Part shown: positions 34,794 to 43,426 of the stretch, piece after piece
Numbering within the stretch: position 1 is the first letter of the stretch
Layout: each line of letters opens with the position of its first letter
Source of the DNA: Mycobacterium sp. E796
Lineage (GTDB): Bacteria; Actinomycetota; Actinomycetes; Mycobacteriales; Mycobacteriaceae
Direction: 5' to 3'
Length of the DNA stretch: 60,941 nucleotides
Assembly: GCF_001672815.1 (NCBI RefSeq)
Contig: NZ_LZKK01000019.1
Span: 1 to 60,941 of the forward strand
Made by a program: the position numbers and the translations under genes
The notes under the pieces: model-generated
The model's input: the letters and a program-made list of their open reading frames with translations, nothing else
What the model was told of the DNA's origin: nothing
The model's database searches: none

Positions 34794-35690
34794 TCAGTCC
34801 TTACCGCGCAACCGCACCATCCGGGTCGTCGAGCTCTCGTCCAACTCGACGACGTCGGACCGCGAACGCAGGAAGTCACTGAATGACCGGAATCCCAAAG
34901 ACTTCTCGCTGAACGACGGGTCCATCCGTTTCATTTGCGCCTTGACGGCCGAGTTGTGCAGCCAGTCGACGTCGTCTTTCTCCAGCCCGATTTGCAGCGC
35001 GCGGGTCAGCAGCGCGGTGGCGGCGGCCTGCGGGTCTGGCGGCTCCTCGGGTTCCTCGCGCTTGTCCGCCTTGCCGCGGCCGCTTGCTTTCTTCGGTTTG
35101 GCGGCCTGGGTGCCGGCGCCGGCCGGCTCGGGCTCGAACACCGGAATCCCCGGCAGCGCGTCGTAGATGACGAATTCGTCGCAGGCGGCCGCCAGCGCCC
35201 GGCTCGACGCGCCGGCCACCCCGATGCCGACCACGTACCGGCCGAGCCTCTTACAGCGCTGCGCCAGTGGGATGTAGTCGGAGTCACCGGCCACGATCAC
35301 CACGTGCGTCAGGTCGGGCAGCCGGAACATGTCCTCGACCGCGTCCACGGCCAGCCGGATGTCGGCGCCGTTCTTGCCGTAGGCCGCCGCCGGGAACAGT
35401 TGAACCAGATCGACCGCGCGGGCCACCAACTGTCCGCGGTAGCCGGCGTTGACGTCGGCCGACCAGTCCGCGTAGGCGCGGGTGAGCACCAGCGTCCCGA
35501 ACGACGACGCGAAGTCGAAGATCGCGCCGACATCGACCGTGGCCCGGGCCAGCCGATCGGCATGCTGCTCGAGCCCGGCCGCCTTGTCGCGCTGGAACGA
35601 GTTGCGCCCGTTCACCTGGTCGTACCGCGAGATCACGATGTTGTCGAAATCGAGGTAGACCGCCACGCGGGCCATCGCCGGTTCGGTCAT
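34794..35690 (-). CDS. NYN-domain putative RNase with C-terminal OST-HTH/LOTUS domain
   Basis: 298 residues. The NYN (PIN-like) domain spans about 1-165 with the acidic active-site set: Asp in VAVYLDFDNI, GADIRLAVDAVEDM, and VVIVAGDSDYIPL. A Lys/Glu/Pro-rich linker (about 185-220) leads to a C-terminal OST-HTH/LOTUS-like domain (ALLTRALQIGLE, AVKAQMKRMDPSFSEKSLGF, SFSDFLRSR), a fold that binds RNA. The pairing is that of LabA-type proteins. A role in RNA cleavage or turnover is predicted, not proven. The start MTEPAMARVAV is chosen because the upstream in-frame stretch is not NYN-like. Confidence 0.85.
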   Translation of the reverse strand: MTEPAMARVAVYLDFDNIVISRYDQVNGRNSFQRDKAAGLEQHADRLARATVDVGAIFDFASSFGTLVLTRAYADWSADVNAGYRGQLVARAVDLVQLFPAAAYGKNGADIRLAVDAVEDMFRLPDLTHVVIVAGDSDYIPLAQRCKRLGRYVVGIGVAGASSRALAAACDEFVIYDALPGIPVFEPEPAGAGTQAAKPKKASGRGKADKREEPEEPPDPQAAATALLTRALQIGLEKDDVDWLHNSAVKAQMKRMDPSFSEKSLGFRSFSDFLRSRSDVVELDESSTTRMVRLRGKD

Positions 35691-35797
35691 GCCCGCAATC
35701 TTGTCAGGCGCCGGCAGTCGCGCCGTCATCGGCCAACGCAAGAATTCCGCAAGAAATCGGCGAAAATTTGGCAAGCGGTGTGCCGCAACCTAACTGC

Positions 35798-36034
35798 ATG
35801 AAGCGAGTCCTCGCCGGAGTCCTCGTCTCGGCCGGCTTGGCGGTGGCCGCAGCGGGGGCGCCCGCGGGCGCCGCCCACGCCGACGACGACCACTGCTCGT
35901 CGAGGACGGGGTGCTACCACGGTCCCGGGATGCGCTGGTGCCCGGGCGACTACGTGTGGCCCGGTTTGCGGGCCACCGGCTGGGACCTGAACGTCTGCCA
36001 CGTCTATCACGAGCAGTGTCCACCCGGGTACTAA
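35798..36034 (+). CDS. Small secreted cysteine-rich protein, possibly stop-interrupted
   Basis: 78 residues. Signal peptide (KRVLAGVLVSAGLAVAAAGA, cleavage near AHA-DDD). The mature part is small and aromatic with five cysteines (DHC, TGC, RWC, NVC, EQC) and motifs YHGPGMRWCPGDYVWPG and GWDLNVCHVYH, as in a family of small secreted mycobacterial proteins. An odd cysteine count is unusual for an exported protein. The reading frame continues behind the TAA for 38 more coding-like residues with three further cysteines, so the TAA may be a recent nonsense mutation (next entry). Confidence 0.65.
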   Translation: MKRVLAGVLVSAGLAVAAAGAPAGAAHADDDHCSSRTGCYHGPGMRWCPGDYVWPGLRATGWDLNVCHVYHEQCPPGY

Positions 36035-36151
36035 GGTGGCTGCCCCGACAACATCGTCGAGGGACCTCCCCCGCCGCCGCCCCCACCCGTCTTCCGCACC
36101 CGCGAGGAGTGTGAGCGGGTGCTCGGATTGATCTGCGCGTTCGCGCCGTAG
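36035..36151 (+). pseudogene. In-frame continuation beyond the TAA of the small secreted gene
   Basis: In the same frame, 38 codons follow the TAA at 36032-36034 before a TAG at 36149-36151. They read GGCPDNIVEG, a run of eight prolines, then VFRTREECERVLGLICAFAP. It has GC-rich codon use like a real gene, and the three cysteines bring the total to an even eight. It probably is the original C-terminus, cut off by one stop codon. Readthrough is the alternative. Confidence 0.5.
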
Positions 36152-36167
36152 TGCGGAGGGCCACCAA

Positions 36168-36593
36168 ATGCGTTTCGTCTCAACGAGAACCACGGCGATA
36201 ATCGAGGCCCTCCTGTTAGCCGGCGCGATCCTGACAGCGACTCCGGCAGAGGCCGACGTGACGGCGCAACCTGCGCCGAGCCACTTCTACCCGCTGCAGC
36301 CACCCTCGCCTCAGGCTGACCCCAAGGCTGAGGTACAGGAACTGCTGCGGCAGATCACCGAGTTGGACGACACGTGGGACAGCCTCACCCCTGCGCAGCG
36401 AAACCAGCGATTCGCGGGACTGCAACAGCAGGTCACCGTCGTAGATCGGGAGACGCGGAACCTCCCTCCCGACCAGCAGCCGGAGATAGAAGGGATGCTG
36501 GGAATGGCGATCATCAGGCTGCTGGACCTCACCCGGAAAGCCCAGGGTCCCAACCAGCCCTGCTACTTTCCCCTCTGTTTGCCCGGGCTGTAG
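36168..36593 (+). CDS. Secreted hypothetical protein
   Basis: 141 residues. Signal peptide (AIIEALLLAGAILTATPAEA), Pro-rich stretch (YPLQPPSPQADP), then a helical domain (EVQELLRQITELDDTWDSL, RFAGLQQQVTVVDRETRNL, EGMLGMAIIRLLDLTRKA) and two C-terminal cysteines (CYFPLC). No family recognised. Start ATG follows GGAGGG. It follows the small secreted gene and may share its transcript. Confidence 0.6.
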   Translation: MRFVSTRTTAIIEALLLAGAILTATPAEADVTAQPAPSHFYPLQPPSPQADPKAEVQELLRQITELDDTWDSLTPAQRNQRFAGLQQQVTVVDRETRNLPPDQQPEIEGMLGMAIIRLLDLTRKAQGPNQPCYFPLCLPGL

Positions 36594-36612
36594 CAGGCGC
36601 GACAATCGCAGC

Positions 36613-37182
36613 ATGCTTTTGGTCCCGGCATGGGTGTGGCGCGGTGGTCCCGTGTTCCGGGCGGTGTGCCTGGGGATCCCAGCCGGTGTTTTCATGGCAG
36701 CCCTGGCATTTGCAGAGTCGGGGGTGATACTCAGCGCGCCGGTCGTATTTGTTGTGATCAGCGTCTTCAACGGGGTCATGATGGCGCGGCGGATGGGTAA
36801 GTCGTGGCCCGCGGCGATCGATCTCAGCCCTGACGAGCGGGTAGCGGTCAGTTCCGCGGTGCGCCGCGGCCACCAGCTCGCCGAGGCGCGACTGGCACCC
36901 GCGGCCGTCGAGTATGCCGGCGCTTTGCGCGACGCCGGTCGGCAAGCACGCCGCTGGCAGTGGTTGGTGTGGTTGGGCGGCGCGGCGGTGCTTGTCCTTG
37001 CGGCGATCGACAGCGTCTTTGCGACGCCCCGGGTCGCCACGGTGTCGTGGCTGATGGTCGTGCTTTTTGCCGTCGAGATCTTTTGGTGGCCACGGGTGCG
37101 AGACCGGCTGCTGGCCAACGCCGAGCGCACTCACGAAGCAGCGTGCCGGGCCTTGGGCCAGCGGCGGGTCGACGACGCGTGA
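36613..37182 (+). CDS. Hypothetical membrane protein
   Basis: 189 residues. Four hydrophobic segments in two pairs: FRAVCLGIPAGVFMAALAF and VILSAPVVFVVISVFNGVM, then after a soluble helical region (about 70-115) WLVWLGGAAVLVLAAI and TVSWLMVVLFAVEIFWWP. The cytosolic part is basic. No known family. It lies 19 bases behind the secreted protein gene and ends 3 bases before the convergent FUSC stop. Confidence 0.6.
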   Translation: MLLVPAWVWRGGPVFRAVCLGIPAGVFMAALAFAESGVILSAPVVFVVISVFNGVMMARRMGKSWPAAIDLSPDERVAVSSAVRRGHQLAEARLAPAAVEYAGALRDAGRQARRWQWLVWLGGAAVLVLAAIDSVFATPRVATVSWLMVVLFAVEIFWWPRVRDRLLANAERTHEAACRALGQRRVDDA

Positions 37183-37185
37183 GGT

Positions 37186-39414
37186 TCAGCCCGTAACCGG
37201 GCTAGGCACATCCGGGCTGTAGCCCTCGCGCGCGCCGAGGTTGGTGGCCCCCGTGATGATCGCCCGATCGATTTGGCGAAGCGCGTGCACGGCGGTGAGA
37301 AACCGCCGGGCATCAGCGCCGAGCTCGCCGTCGCCGTCCTGGTGCCGGGCCGCGGTCTCGGCGGCGTCCAGCTCGTCGGTCGCGGAGTTGACGGTGACGC
37401 CCTCGGCGCCGTCGATCACGGCGCACAGTGCATCGATATTGCTTCGGGTTTGCGCCGCCGCCGCCATGAAATCCGTTGCCAGGCCTTCTGATCCGATCGG
37501 ATCCTGATACTGCTCGGCGCTGCGCGCCAGGCTGCGCCCGTGCCGATCGCACGCGGCGAATATCCGCAAGGCCCGCCGGATGCTTCGCCGGCCGGCGAGC
37601 CCGGCCACCCCCGCCAGCAGCGGCTTGGCGCTGACCCGGAACTGCTGCAGCGCCCGGTCGAGTTGGCGCGCCTGCTCGGTCGGGCTCACCGTCTCGTCGC
37701 CGCCGAACATCGTCGCCGTGGAGATCTCGATCAACGCGGACAAGGCCGTCAAAAACGCGCGGCTGTCAGTGCGGATCGTCGTCCGGGTATGGGTCGGCAG
37801 CACCAGGATGGCCACCGCCACGCCGATGGCGGCCCCGATCGCGGTCTCTTCGATCCGCAGCATCAGCACGCCGAACGAGAATTCGCCCAGCAGGCCATAC
37901 AGCAGCGCCAGCGTCGTGGTGATCCAGAAGGTCATCAGGCTGTAGGTGACGGTCATGAAATAGAAGGCGCAGAACAGGCAGACGAAGATCGCCACCAACG
38001 AGGCGGTGGTGTTCCCGGTGAACAGCGTGGCCACCAGCACGCCGCAGGGCACGCCCAGCAGGGTGCCGAGCAGCCGCTGCCACCCCTTGGTCAGCGTTTC
38101 GCCCCAGGAGTTCGTGCCGGCGAAGATCACGAACGCCGCGATCACCGCCCAGTACCAGCGGGCCGGTGACACCAGCTCCCCGGTGACGATGGCCAGCGAC
38201 GCGGCGACCGACACCTGGATGGCTTGCCGGGTGGTCGGGCGCAAGCCCCGCTCGGCGGCGCCGCGCGGGTCGGCGCCCTCCGGCGCCGGGGGCGGCACGT
38301 CCTCGGCGCGCTGCAGCGCATCGGCCCTCGCGGTGGCGGCGCCTTCGACGACGGCCCGGACCTCGGCCGTCGCCCTGGCCGCGTTGATGATCGCCAGCGC
38401 CAGCCGGCGTACCTCGGGCGCGTCCGCGTACTCGTCGAGGATCCGCTGCGCCCGGCTCGCGGCCCGGCGCAGGCCGTCGGCCTGCGGCGTGCGGATCGCC
38501 CGCGCCAGTTGCGCCAGCGCCCCGACCAGCTCGACGCGGGTGCGAGTGGGAATGTCGGCGGAGAGCGCGGCCGCCCGTCGGCCCGCCGTGGCGACCCATT
38601 CGATGGCCAGCTCGGCGTCGAACAGCCACGGCGCCAGTTGTTCGCTGGTGACCCCGGGCCAGAGCGCGGCCGGATCTGCCTTGTCCTCGATCTGGCCCTG
38701 CACCATCAGCGCGGTCTCGTTGAGCCGGGTGGTGCGGGCGCGCATGCGGCGGCGGCGGCGTTCGTCGAACCGGCCGGTGCGCACCGCGTCGGCGGTGGTG
38801 TCGACGACGATCGCCATCCGCGCCCGCAACGCCCGAACGGTGGCGCTCAGCACGCGTTCGGGCCGGTCGGGCAGGACGTACGCGCTCATGACGAAAGTGC
38901 ACAACGTCCCGACCAGCACCGCGCCGATCAACCAGGGCAGCTCCGAAATGCGCGCCCGCAGATACAGAGTGAAGAAATAGGACATGAATGCGACCATGCC
39001 CAACGCCCTCCCGCGGGACCCGAAGCGGCGGACGTAGACGGCGGCGAACACCACGGCCACGAACGCGGCGTCACCGGCGACCGGGTGCGGCGCGAGCGCC
39101 GCGGCGGCGGTGATGGACGCCGCGGCGGGCAGCGGCAGCAGCGCCATGGTGACCCGCTGCCGACGGGGGTCGGGCTCGTTGACCGATCGCGACGCGACCA
39201 TGGTGATGACGACACCGAGCAGGGCGACCGTCAACGGCTGGCCCGCTGCCTTGGTCACCAGGTACATGATCAGCAGCGAACAGCCGAGGGCGGCGGTGGT
39301 GCGCGTCGCCATCCGCAGCCGCAGCAAGCCGGGATCCGACCCGATCCACCAGTCTCGGGCCCGTTGGTAGAGAACAGTGATGCGATGACCCCCCTCGTCG
39401 GCCGGACACTTCAT
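37186..39414 (-). CDS. FUSC-family membrane transporter
   Basis: 742 residues. Two bundles of about six transmembrane helices (about 38-185 and 405-540) are separated by a long cytosolic helical domain, and a C-terminal helical domain follows (about 545-742). The second bundle starts RPTTRQAIQVSVAASLAIVTGELVSP and has GTNSWGETLTKGWQRLLGTLLG, the typical FUSC block. The family includes aromatic acid and fusaric acid exporters. Substrate unknown. It is divergent from galT, with only about 45 bases between their starts. Confidence 0.85.
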   Translation of the reverse strand: MKCPADEGGHRITVLYQRARDWWIGSDPGLLRLRMATRTTAALGCSLLIMYLVTKAAGQPLTVALLGVVITMVASRSVNEPDPRRQRVTMALLPLPAAASITAAAALAPHPVAGDAAFVAVVFAAVYVRRFGSRGRALGMVAFMSYFFTLYLRARISELPWLIGAVLVGTLCTFVMSAYVLPDRPERVLSATVRALRARMAIVVDTTADAVRTGRFDERRRRRMRARTTRLNETALMVQGQIEDKADPAALWPGVTSEQLAPWLFDAELAIEWVATAGRRAAALSADIPTRTRVELVGALAQLARAIRTPQADGLRRAASRAQRILDEYADAPEVRRLALAIINAARATAEVRAVVEGAATARADALQRAEDVPPPAPEGADPRGAAERGLRPTTRQAIQVSVAASLAIVTGELVSPARWYWAVIAAFVIFAGTNSWGETLTKGWQRLLGTLLGVPCGVLVATLFTGNTTASLVAIFVCLFCAFYFMTVTYSLMTFWITTTLALLYGLLGEFSFGVLMLRIEETAIGAAIGVAVAILVLPTHTRTTIRTDSRAFLTALSALIEISTATMFGGDETVSPTEQARQLDRALQQFRVSAKPLLAGVAGLAGRRSIRRALRIFAACDRHGRSLARSAEQYQDPIGSEGLATDFMAAAAQTRSNIDALCAVIDGAEGVTVNSATDELDAAETAARHQDGDGELGADARRFLTAVHALRQIDRAIITGATNLGAREGYSPDVPSPVTG

Positions 39415-39445
39415 GGTTACCCGAACCGCGCCGGGCGGCCCAGGC

Positions 39446-39451
39446 TAGTGT
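39446..39451 (+). promoter_or_regulatory. -10 box of gal operon
   Basis: TAGTGT, 8 nt before GTG 39460. It is the reason for choosing that start over ATG 39385, which would overlap the FUSC gene. Confidence 0.4.
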
Positions 39452-39459
39452 TCGACGTC

Positions 39460-40542
39460 GTGAGGGCGCCTACGCGGGCAACGCTGGCCGACGGCCGGGA
39501 CCTCCTGTTCTTCGCGCTGCCCGGTCACCGCCCGGCGCCGGTCGAAGACCGCCGGCCGTTGCCGCCGCGGGCCCCGGACCAGTCGCAGTTGCGGTTCGAC
39601 CGCTCGACCGGGCAATGGGTGATCGTCGCGGCGCTGCGCCAGGACCGCACCTACAAGCCGCCGGCCGACCAGTGCCCGCTGTGTCCGGGACCGACCGGCC
39701 TGACCAGCGAGGTGCCCGCCCCGGACTACGACGTCGTGGTTTTCGAAAACCGGTTCCCGAGCCTGTCCGGCGGCGGGCAGCCGGTCGGTGCGCCGGCCGG
39801 TGACGGCTTCGTCTGTGCCCCGGGCAGCGGCCGCTGCGAGGTGATCTGCTTTTCCAGCGACCACGCCGGGTCGTTCGCCCAGTTGGAACCGGCGCACGCC
39901 GGGCTGGTGGTCGAGGCGTGGCGGCACCGCACCGCGGACCTGATGGCGACACCGGGCATCGAGCAGGTGTTCTGTTTCGAAAACCGAGGCGAGGAAATCG
40001 GGGTGACGCTGACCCACCCGCACGGCCAGATCTACGGCTACCCCTTCGCGACGCCGCGAACCGCCGCCATGCTGGCGCAGGCGCGCGAGCACCGAATGCG
40101 CCACGGCTCCAACCTCTTTGCCGACCTGCTGGCGCGCGAGGTGGCCGACGGGTCTCGCATCGTCGCGCGCACCGAGCTGTTCACGGCGTTCGTGCCGTTC
40201 GCGGCGCGCTGGCCGGTCGAGGTGCACCTGTACCCGAACCGGTTCGTGCACAACCTCGTGGAGCTCGGCGAGGACGAACTGGATGCGTTCGCGCACGTCT
40301 ACCTCGACGTGCTCAGGCGGTTCGACAGGATGTATACAACCCCGCTGCCCTACATCTCGGCGCTGCACCAGTTCGCCGCCACCGACGCCCAGGACGACGG
40401 CTACTTCCACGTCGAGCTGATGTCGATCCGGCGCAGCGCGACCAAGCTCAAGTACCTGGCGGCCTCCGAGTCGGCGATGGACGCGTTCATCAGCGACGTC
40501 ACGCCCGAGGCCGTGGCCGCGCGGCTGCGGGAGCTCGGATGA
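39460..40542 (+). CDS. galT: Galactose-1-phosphate uridylyltransferase
   Basis: 360 residues. Zinc-site cysteines (DQCPLCPG), [11 protein letters not shown], and the active-site motif [12 protein letters not shown] (HPHGQ, central His uridylylated) identify GalT. It exchanges UMP between UDP-glucose and galactose 1-phosphate in the Leloir pathway. The gene is intact here, whereas I recall it as split (Rv0618/Rv0619) in M. tuberculosis. Conserved sequence begins at [13 protein letters not shown], so GTG 39460 is preferred; GTG 39448 and ATG 39385 are in-frame alternatives. Stop overlaps the galK start as ATGA. Confidence 0.92.
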   Translation: MRAPTRATLADGRDLLFFALPGHRPAPVEDRRPLPPRAPDQSQLRFDRSTGQWVIVAALRQDRTYKPPADQCPLCPGPTGLTSEVPAPDYDVVVFENRFPSLSGGGQPVGAPAGDGFVCAPGSGRCEVICFSSDHAGSFAQLEPAHAGLVVEAWRHRTADLMATPGIEQVFCFENRGEEIGVTLTHPHGQIYGYPFATPRTAAMLAQAREHRMRHGSNLFADLLAREVADGSRIVARTELFTAFVPFAARWPVEVHLYPNRFVHNLVELGEDELDAFAHVYLDVLRRFDRMYTTPLPYISALHQFAATDAQDDGYFHVELMSIRRSATKLKYLAASESAMDAFISDVTPEAVAARLRELG

Positions 40543-41636
40543 CGGTCCGCTACGCCGCTCCCGGGCGGGTCAACCTGATCGGCGAGCACACCGACTACAA
40601 CCTCGGCTTCGCGCTGCCGATCGCGCTGCCGCAGCGCACCGTGGTGACCTTCACCCCAGACCGCACCGATGGAATCACCGTGCACAGCCAGCGCGCGCAG
40701 GGCGCGGTGCGGTTTCCGCTCGACACCTTTCCCGGCCAGGTGACCGACTGGGCCGCCTACGTCGCCGGGGTGGTGTGGGCGCTGCGTCAAACCGGCCAAC
40801 CGATACCCGGCGGCACGATGTGGATCACCAGCGATGTGGAGATGGGATCGGGCCTGTCCTCCTCGGCGGCGCTGGAATGCGCGGTCCTGGGCGCGATCGC
40901 GGCGGCCGCCGGCATGCGCATCGACGAAAAGGAGCAGGCGCGGCTGGCCCAGCGCGCGGAGAACGACTATGTCGGCGCCCCAACGGGTTTGCTCGACCAA
41001 TTGGCCTCGCTGTTCGGGCAGCCGTCGACGGCGCTGCTGATCGACTTTCACGACCTCAGCCTCACGCCGGTGGCCTTCGACCCCGAAGCGTCCGGGGTCG
41101 CGCTGCTGCTGATCGATTCCAGGGCCCGGCACAGCCACGCCGGCGGCGAATACGCCGCCCGCCGCAAGTCCTGCGAGCGCGCGGCGGCCGACTTGCGGGC
41201 GTCGTCGTTGCGCGAAGTCTGGGATCGCGGGCGCGCGGAGTTAGGCGCCGTCCGCAACCCGATCGATGCGCGCCGCGCGCGCCACGTCCTCACCGAGAAC
41301 GGCAGGGTACTGGATTTCGTTGCGGCATTGGGTGATTCGGATTTCGTCGAAGCCGGGCACATCTTGACCTCGTCACACGTCTCCATGCGCGACGACTTCC
41401 AGATCACCACCGAGCACATCGATCTGATCGCCGATACCGCGGTGGGCGCCGGCGCGCTCGGTGCCCGGATGACCGGCGGCGGATTCGGCGGCTGCGTGAT
41501 CGCGCTGGTGCCGGAGCGCCGGGCGGACGCGGTCGCCGACTCGGTGCGGCGGACGGCGCTCGCCGCGGGTCACCCGCGGCCGATCATCACCCGGACCCGC
41601 GCGGGCGCGGGCGCGGGGCTCGAGGGGCAGTCGTGA
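40539..41636 (+). CDS. galK: Galactokinase
   Basis: 365 residues, GHMP kinase family. Galactokinase signature [16 protein letters not shown] at the N-terminus, phosphate loop [14 protein letters not shown], and C-terminal [15 protein letters not shown]. It phosphorylates galactose at C1, feeding galT. Start ATG overlaps the galT stop (ATGA) and its own stop overlaps the crotonase GTG (GTGA), so the three genes are translationally coupled. Confidence 0.95.
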   Translation: MTVRYAAPGRVNLIGEHTDYNLGFALPIALPQRTVVTFTPDRTDGITVHSQRAQGAVRFPLDTFPGQVTDWAAYVAGVVWALRQTGQPIPGGTMWITSDVEMGSGLSSSAALECAVLGAIAAAAGMRIDEKEQARLAQRAENDYVGAPTGLLDQLASLFGQPSTALLIDFHDLSLTPVAFDPEASGVALLLIDSRARHSHAGGEYAARRKSCERAAADLRASSLREVWDRGRAELGAVRNPIDARRARHVLTENGRVLDFVAALGDSDFVEAGHILTSSHVSMRDDFQITTEHIDLIADTAVGAGALGARMTGGGFGGCVIALVPERRADAVADSVRRTALAAGHPRPIITRTRAGAGAGLEGQS

Positions 41637-42394
41637 CGCAGCCCCTGGCATCGGCCGACCACGACGGCATTCGAGTGCTGACCCTCAACCGGCCCGATGC
41701 GCGTAACGCGTTGAGCCGCAACCTCGTTGAGTCGCTATTCGACGCGCTGTGCGCCGCCGACGACGACGAGGGCGTGGCCGTCGTCGTGCTGACGGGTGCC
41801 GACCCCGCCTTCTGCGCGGGGGTCGATCTAAAGGAGGCGGCGGCCAGGGGCGGGGACTACTTCGCGGTGTACGAATCACACAACTGCGTCGCGCGCGTCG
41901 GGGAGATGCGCACACCCGTCATCGGCGCCGTCAACGGCCCGGCGTTTACCGCCGGCCTCGAAATCGCGCTCGGCTGCGACTTCCTGATCGCCTCCGAGCG
42001 TGCCATCTTCGGCGACACCCACGCGCACGTGGGCATCCTGCCGGGCGGGGGCATGACCGCTCGGCTGCCGCAACTCGTCGGCGCGGCGATGGCGCGGCGC
42101 ATGTCGATGACGGGCGAAATCGTCGACGCCCGGCGGGCCGAACAAATCGGGTTGGTCACCGAGGTCGTCGCCCACGCCGACCTGTTGCCCCGAGCGCTGG
42201 AGCTGGCCGCCCAGATTGCCGCCGTGCCGACGATCACCATGCGGGGGCTGAAGGAGATCTATCGGCGGGGATCGGCGGCGGTCGTCGAACCCGCACTCGC
42301 CGCCGAGCAAAGCATCGCCGGCTCGCAGGCGCCCGCGGCGGATCTGGACCAGGCCTACCGCCGGGTGGTCGAGCGCAACCGTCAGCAGCGGTGA
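41633..42394 (+). CDS. Crotonase-family protein lacking the canonical glutamates
   Basis: 253 residues. Crotonase fold features: [13 protein letters not shown], oxyanion-hole segments [16 protein letters not shown] and [16 protein letters not shown], then [18 protein letters not shown]. By alignment from memory to rat enoyl-CoA hydratase, Glu144 falls on His ([12 protein letters not shown]) and Glu164 on Arg or Met (ARRMSMTG). It may therefore not be a hydratase but an isomerase, another crotonase or a ligand-binding protein. The GTG start overlaps galK by four bases, an unusual link between fatty-acid-type chemistry and galactose genes. Confidence 0.82.
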   Translation: MTQPLASADHDGIRVLTLNRPDARNALSRNLVESLFDALCAADDDEGVAVVVLTGADPAFCAGVDLKEAAARGGDYFAVYESHNCVARVGEMRTPVIGAVNGPAFTAGLEIALGCDFLIASERAIFGDTHAHVGILPGGGMTARLPQLVGAAMARRMSMTGEIVDARRAEQIGLVTEVVAHADLLPRALELAAQIAAVPTITMRGLKEIYRRGSAAVVEPALAAEQSIAGSQAPAADLDQAYRRVVERNRQQR

Positions 42395-42397
42395 ATC

Positions 42398-42435
42398 TAG
42401 CCGTTACGACGGGAATAGCTGTAACGTAACGGCTA
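42398..42435. promoter_or_regulatory. Inverted repeat over the start of the zinc-ribbon/PAS-ANTAR operon
   Basis: TAGCCGTTAC (42398-42407) and GTAACGGCTA (42426-42435) are perfect 10-base arms with an 18-base spacer. The right arm covers the -10/start region and includes the A of the ATG. It could be a DNA operator or an mRNA hairpin. Confidence 0.6.
42422..42427 (+). promoter_or_regulatory. -10 box of zinc-ribbon gene (leaderless)
   Basis: TAACGT, 7 nt before ATG 42435, between the arms of the inverted repeat and touching the right arm. Confidence 0.45.
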
Positions 42436-42761
42436 TGGCCCTGACGGTGTGCTCGATGTGCGGGGGTGGCTTCTCCGGCCGGTCGGACGCGATCTACTGC
42501 TCTTCGGCTTGCCGGCAGAGGGCTCACCGGGCGCGAGCGGCCCGCCGGGCCGCCGTGCTGCTCGAAGGCTTCAGGCGGAGCTTCGTGCCGACGCGGGAGA
42601 GCGCCGAGGCCAGCCGGACGCTGCGGCTCTCCGTCGCCACGTCCTTGCACCGCGCGCGGCTGCAGGTCGATCGATCCCGCGAACTGTGTCGCACATCGGA
42701 GCGTCGTCTGCAGGAAAGTGACGCCCTCTTGCGAAAGCGGATGCCATGGCTTGGCAATTAG
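42435..42761 (+). CDS. Small zinc-ribbon protein with helical tail
   Basis: 108 residues. The N-terminus has a four-cysteine zinc site (CSMC at 6-9, then CSSAC at 22-26) followed directly by an Arg/Ala-rich helix (RQRAHRARAARRAAVLLEGF). It resembles DUF2116-like or recombined-plasmid zinc ribbons, and looks suited to nucleic acid binding. The second half is a predicted coiled coil (TLRLSVATSLHRARLQVDRS). It overlaps the next gene by 16 bases, so both are made together. A role as the DNA-binding partner of the PAS-ANTAR protein is inference. Confidence 0.7.
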   Translation: MALTVCSMCGGGFSGRSDAIYCSSACRQRAHRARAARRAAVLLEGFRRSFVPTRESAEASRTLRLSVATSLHRARLQVDRSRELCRTSERRLQESDALLRKRMPWLGN

Positions 42762-43426
42762 ACGGCCAGACGGCGGCCGTCGAACAGGCGCTCGCGGGCG
42801 GTACACCGCAGAGCGCCGGCTGGTTCCGCTTCTATTTCGAAGACCAGCGCTGGGAATGGTCCGAGCAGGTGCAGCGCATGCACGGCTATGAACCCGGAAC
42901 GGTGACGCCGACCACCGAGCTGGTGTTGTCGCACAAGCACCCCGATGACCGTCGCCGAGTGGCCGTGACCATCGACGATATGGTCAAGAACCGTCAGCCG
43001 TTCAGCGCGCGGCACCGCATCGTCGACACCAGTGGCGCCGTCCACCATGTGGTCGTGGTGGGCGATCAATTCTGCGACGAGGGCGGCGAGGTGATCGGCA
43101 CCCACGGCTTCTACATCGACGTCACGCCGGCGTCCACCAGAAAATCGGAGGACGTCATCACGGCGAAAGTCGCCGCGATCGCGGAGCGTCGCGGCGTGAT
43201 CGACCAGGCCAAGGGCATGCTGATGTTGGTCTACGGCGTCGACGAGGATGCGGCTTTCAATCTGCTCAAATCGCTTTCCCAGGCGCGCAATATGAAGCTA
43301 TGGCCGCTGGCGCGCCAGATCGCCGAGGACTTCGCCGCGCTGGGCAAGGAGGCCATCGCATCGCACTCGCGATTCGACCAGCAGCTGCTCACCGCCCACC
43401 TGCGCGCGACTAGCCGGCCGGAGTGA
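42746..43426 (+). CDS. PAS-ANTAR RNA-binding regulator
   Basis: 226 residues. PAS domain, PAS_3 type (about 22-130: WFRFYFEDQRWEWSEQVQ, MHGYEPGTVTPT, HPDDRRRV, RHRIVDTSGAVHHVVVVGD). ANTAR domain follows (about 145-200: AAIAERRGVIDQAKGMLMLV, YGVDEDAAFNLLKSLSQ). ANTAR domains bind paired hairpins in mRNA leaders and act by antitermination. The PAS part would sense a ligand, cofactor or redox state. Overlaps the zinc-ribbon gene, and its end overlaps the convergent F420-type reductase gene by 17 bases. Confidence 0.9.
   Translation: MAWQLDGQTAAVEQALAGGTPQSAGWFRFYFEDQRWEWSEQVQRMHGYEPGTVTPTTELVLSHKHPDDRRRVAVTIDDMVKNRQPFSARHRIVDTSGAVHHVVVVGDQFCDEGGEVIGTHGFYIDVTPASTRKSEDVITAKVAAIAERRGVIDQAKGMLMLVYGVDEDAAFNLLKSLSQARNMKLWPLARQIAEDFAALGKEAIASHSRFDQQLLTAHLRATSRPE

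Noticed and set aside
38224..39384. Upstream extension of the galT frame by almost 400 codons
   Set aside because: It is antisense to the FUSC gene and Gly/Arg-rich; GalT similarity begins only at about 39470.
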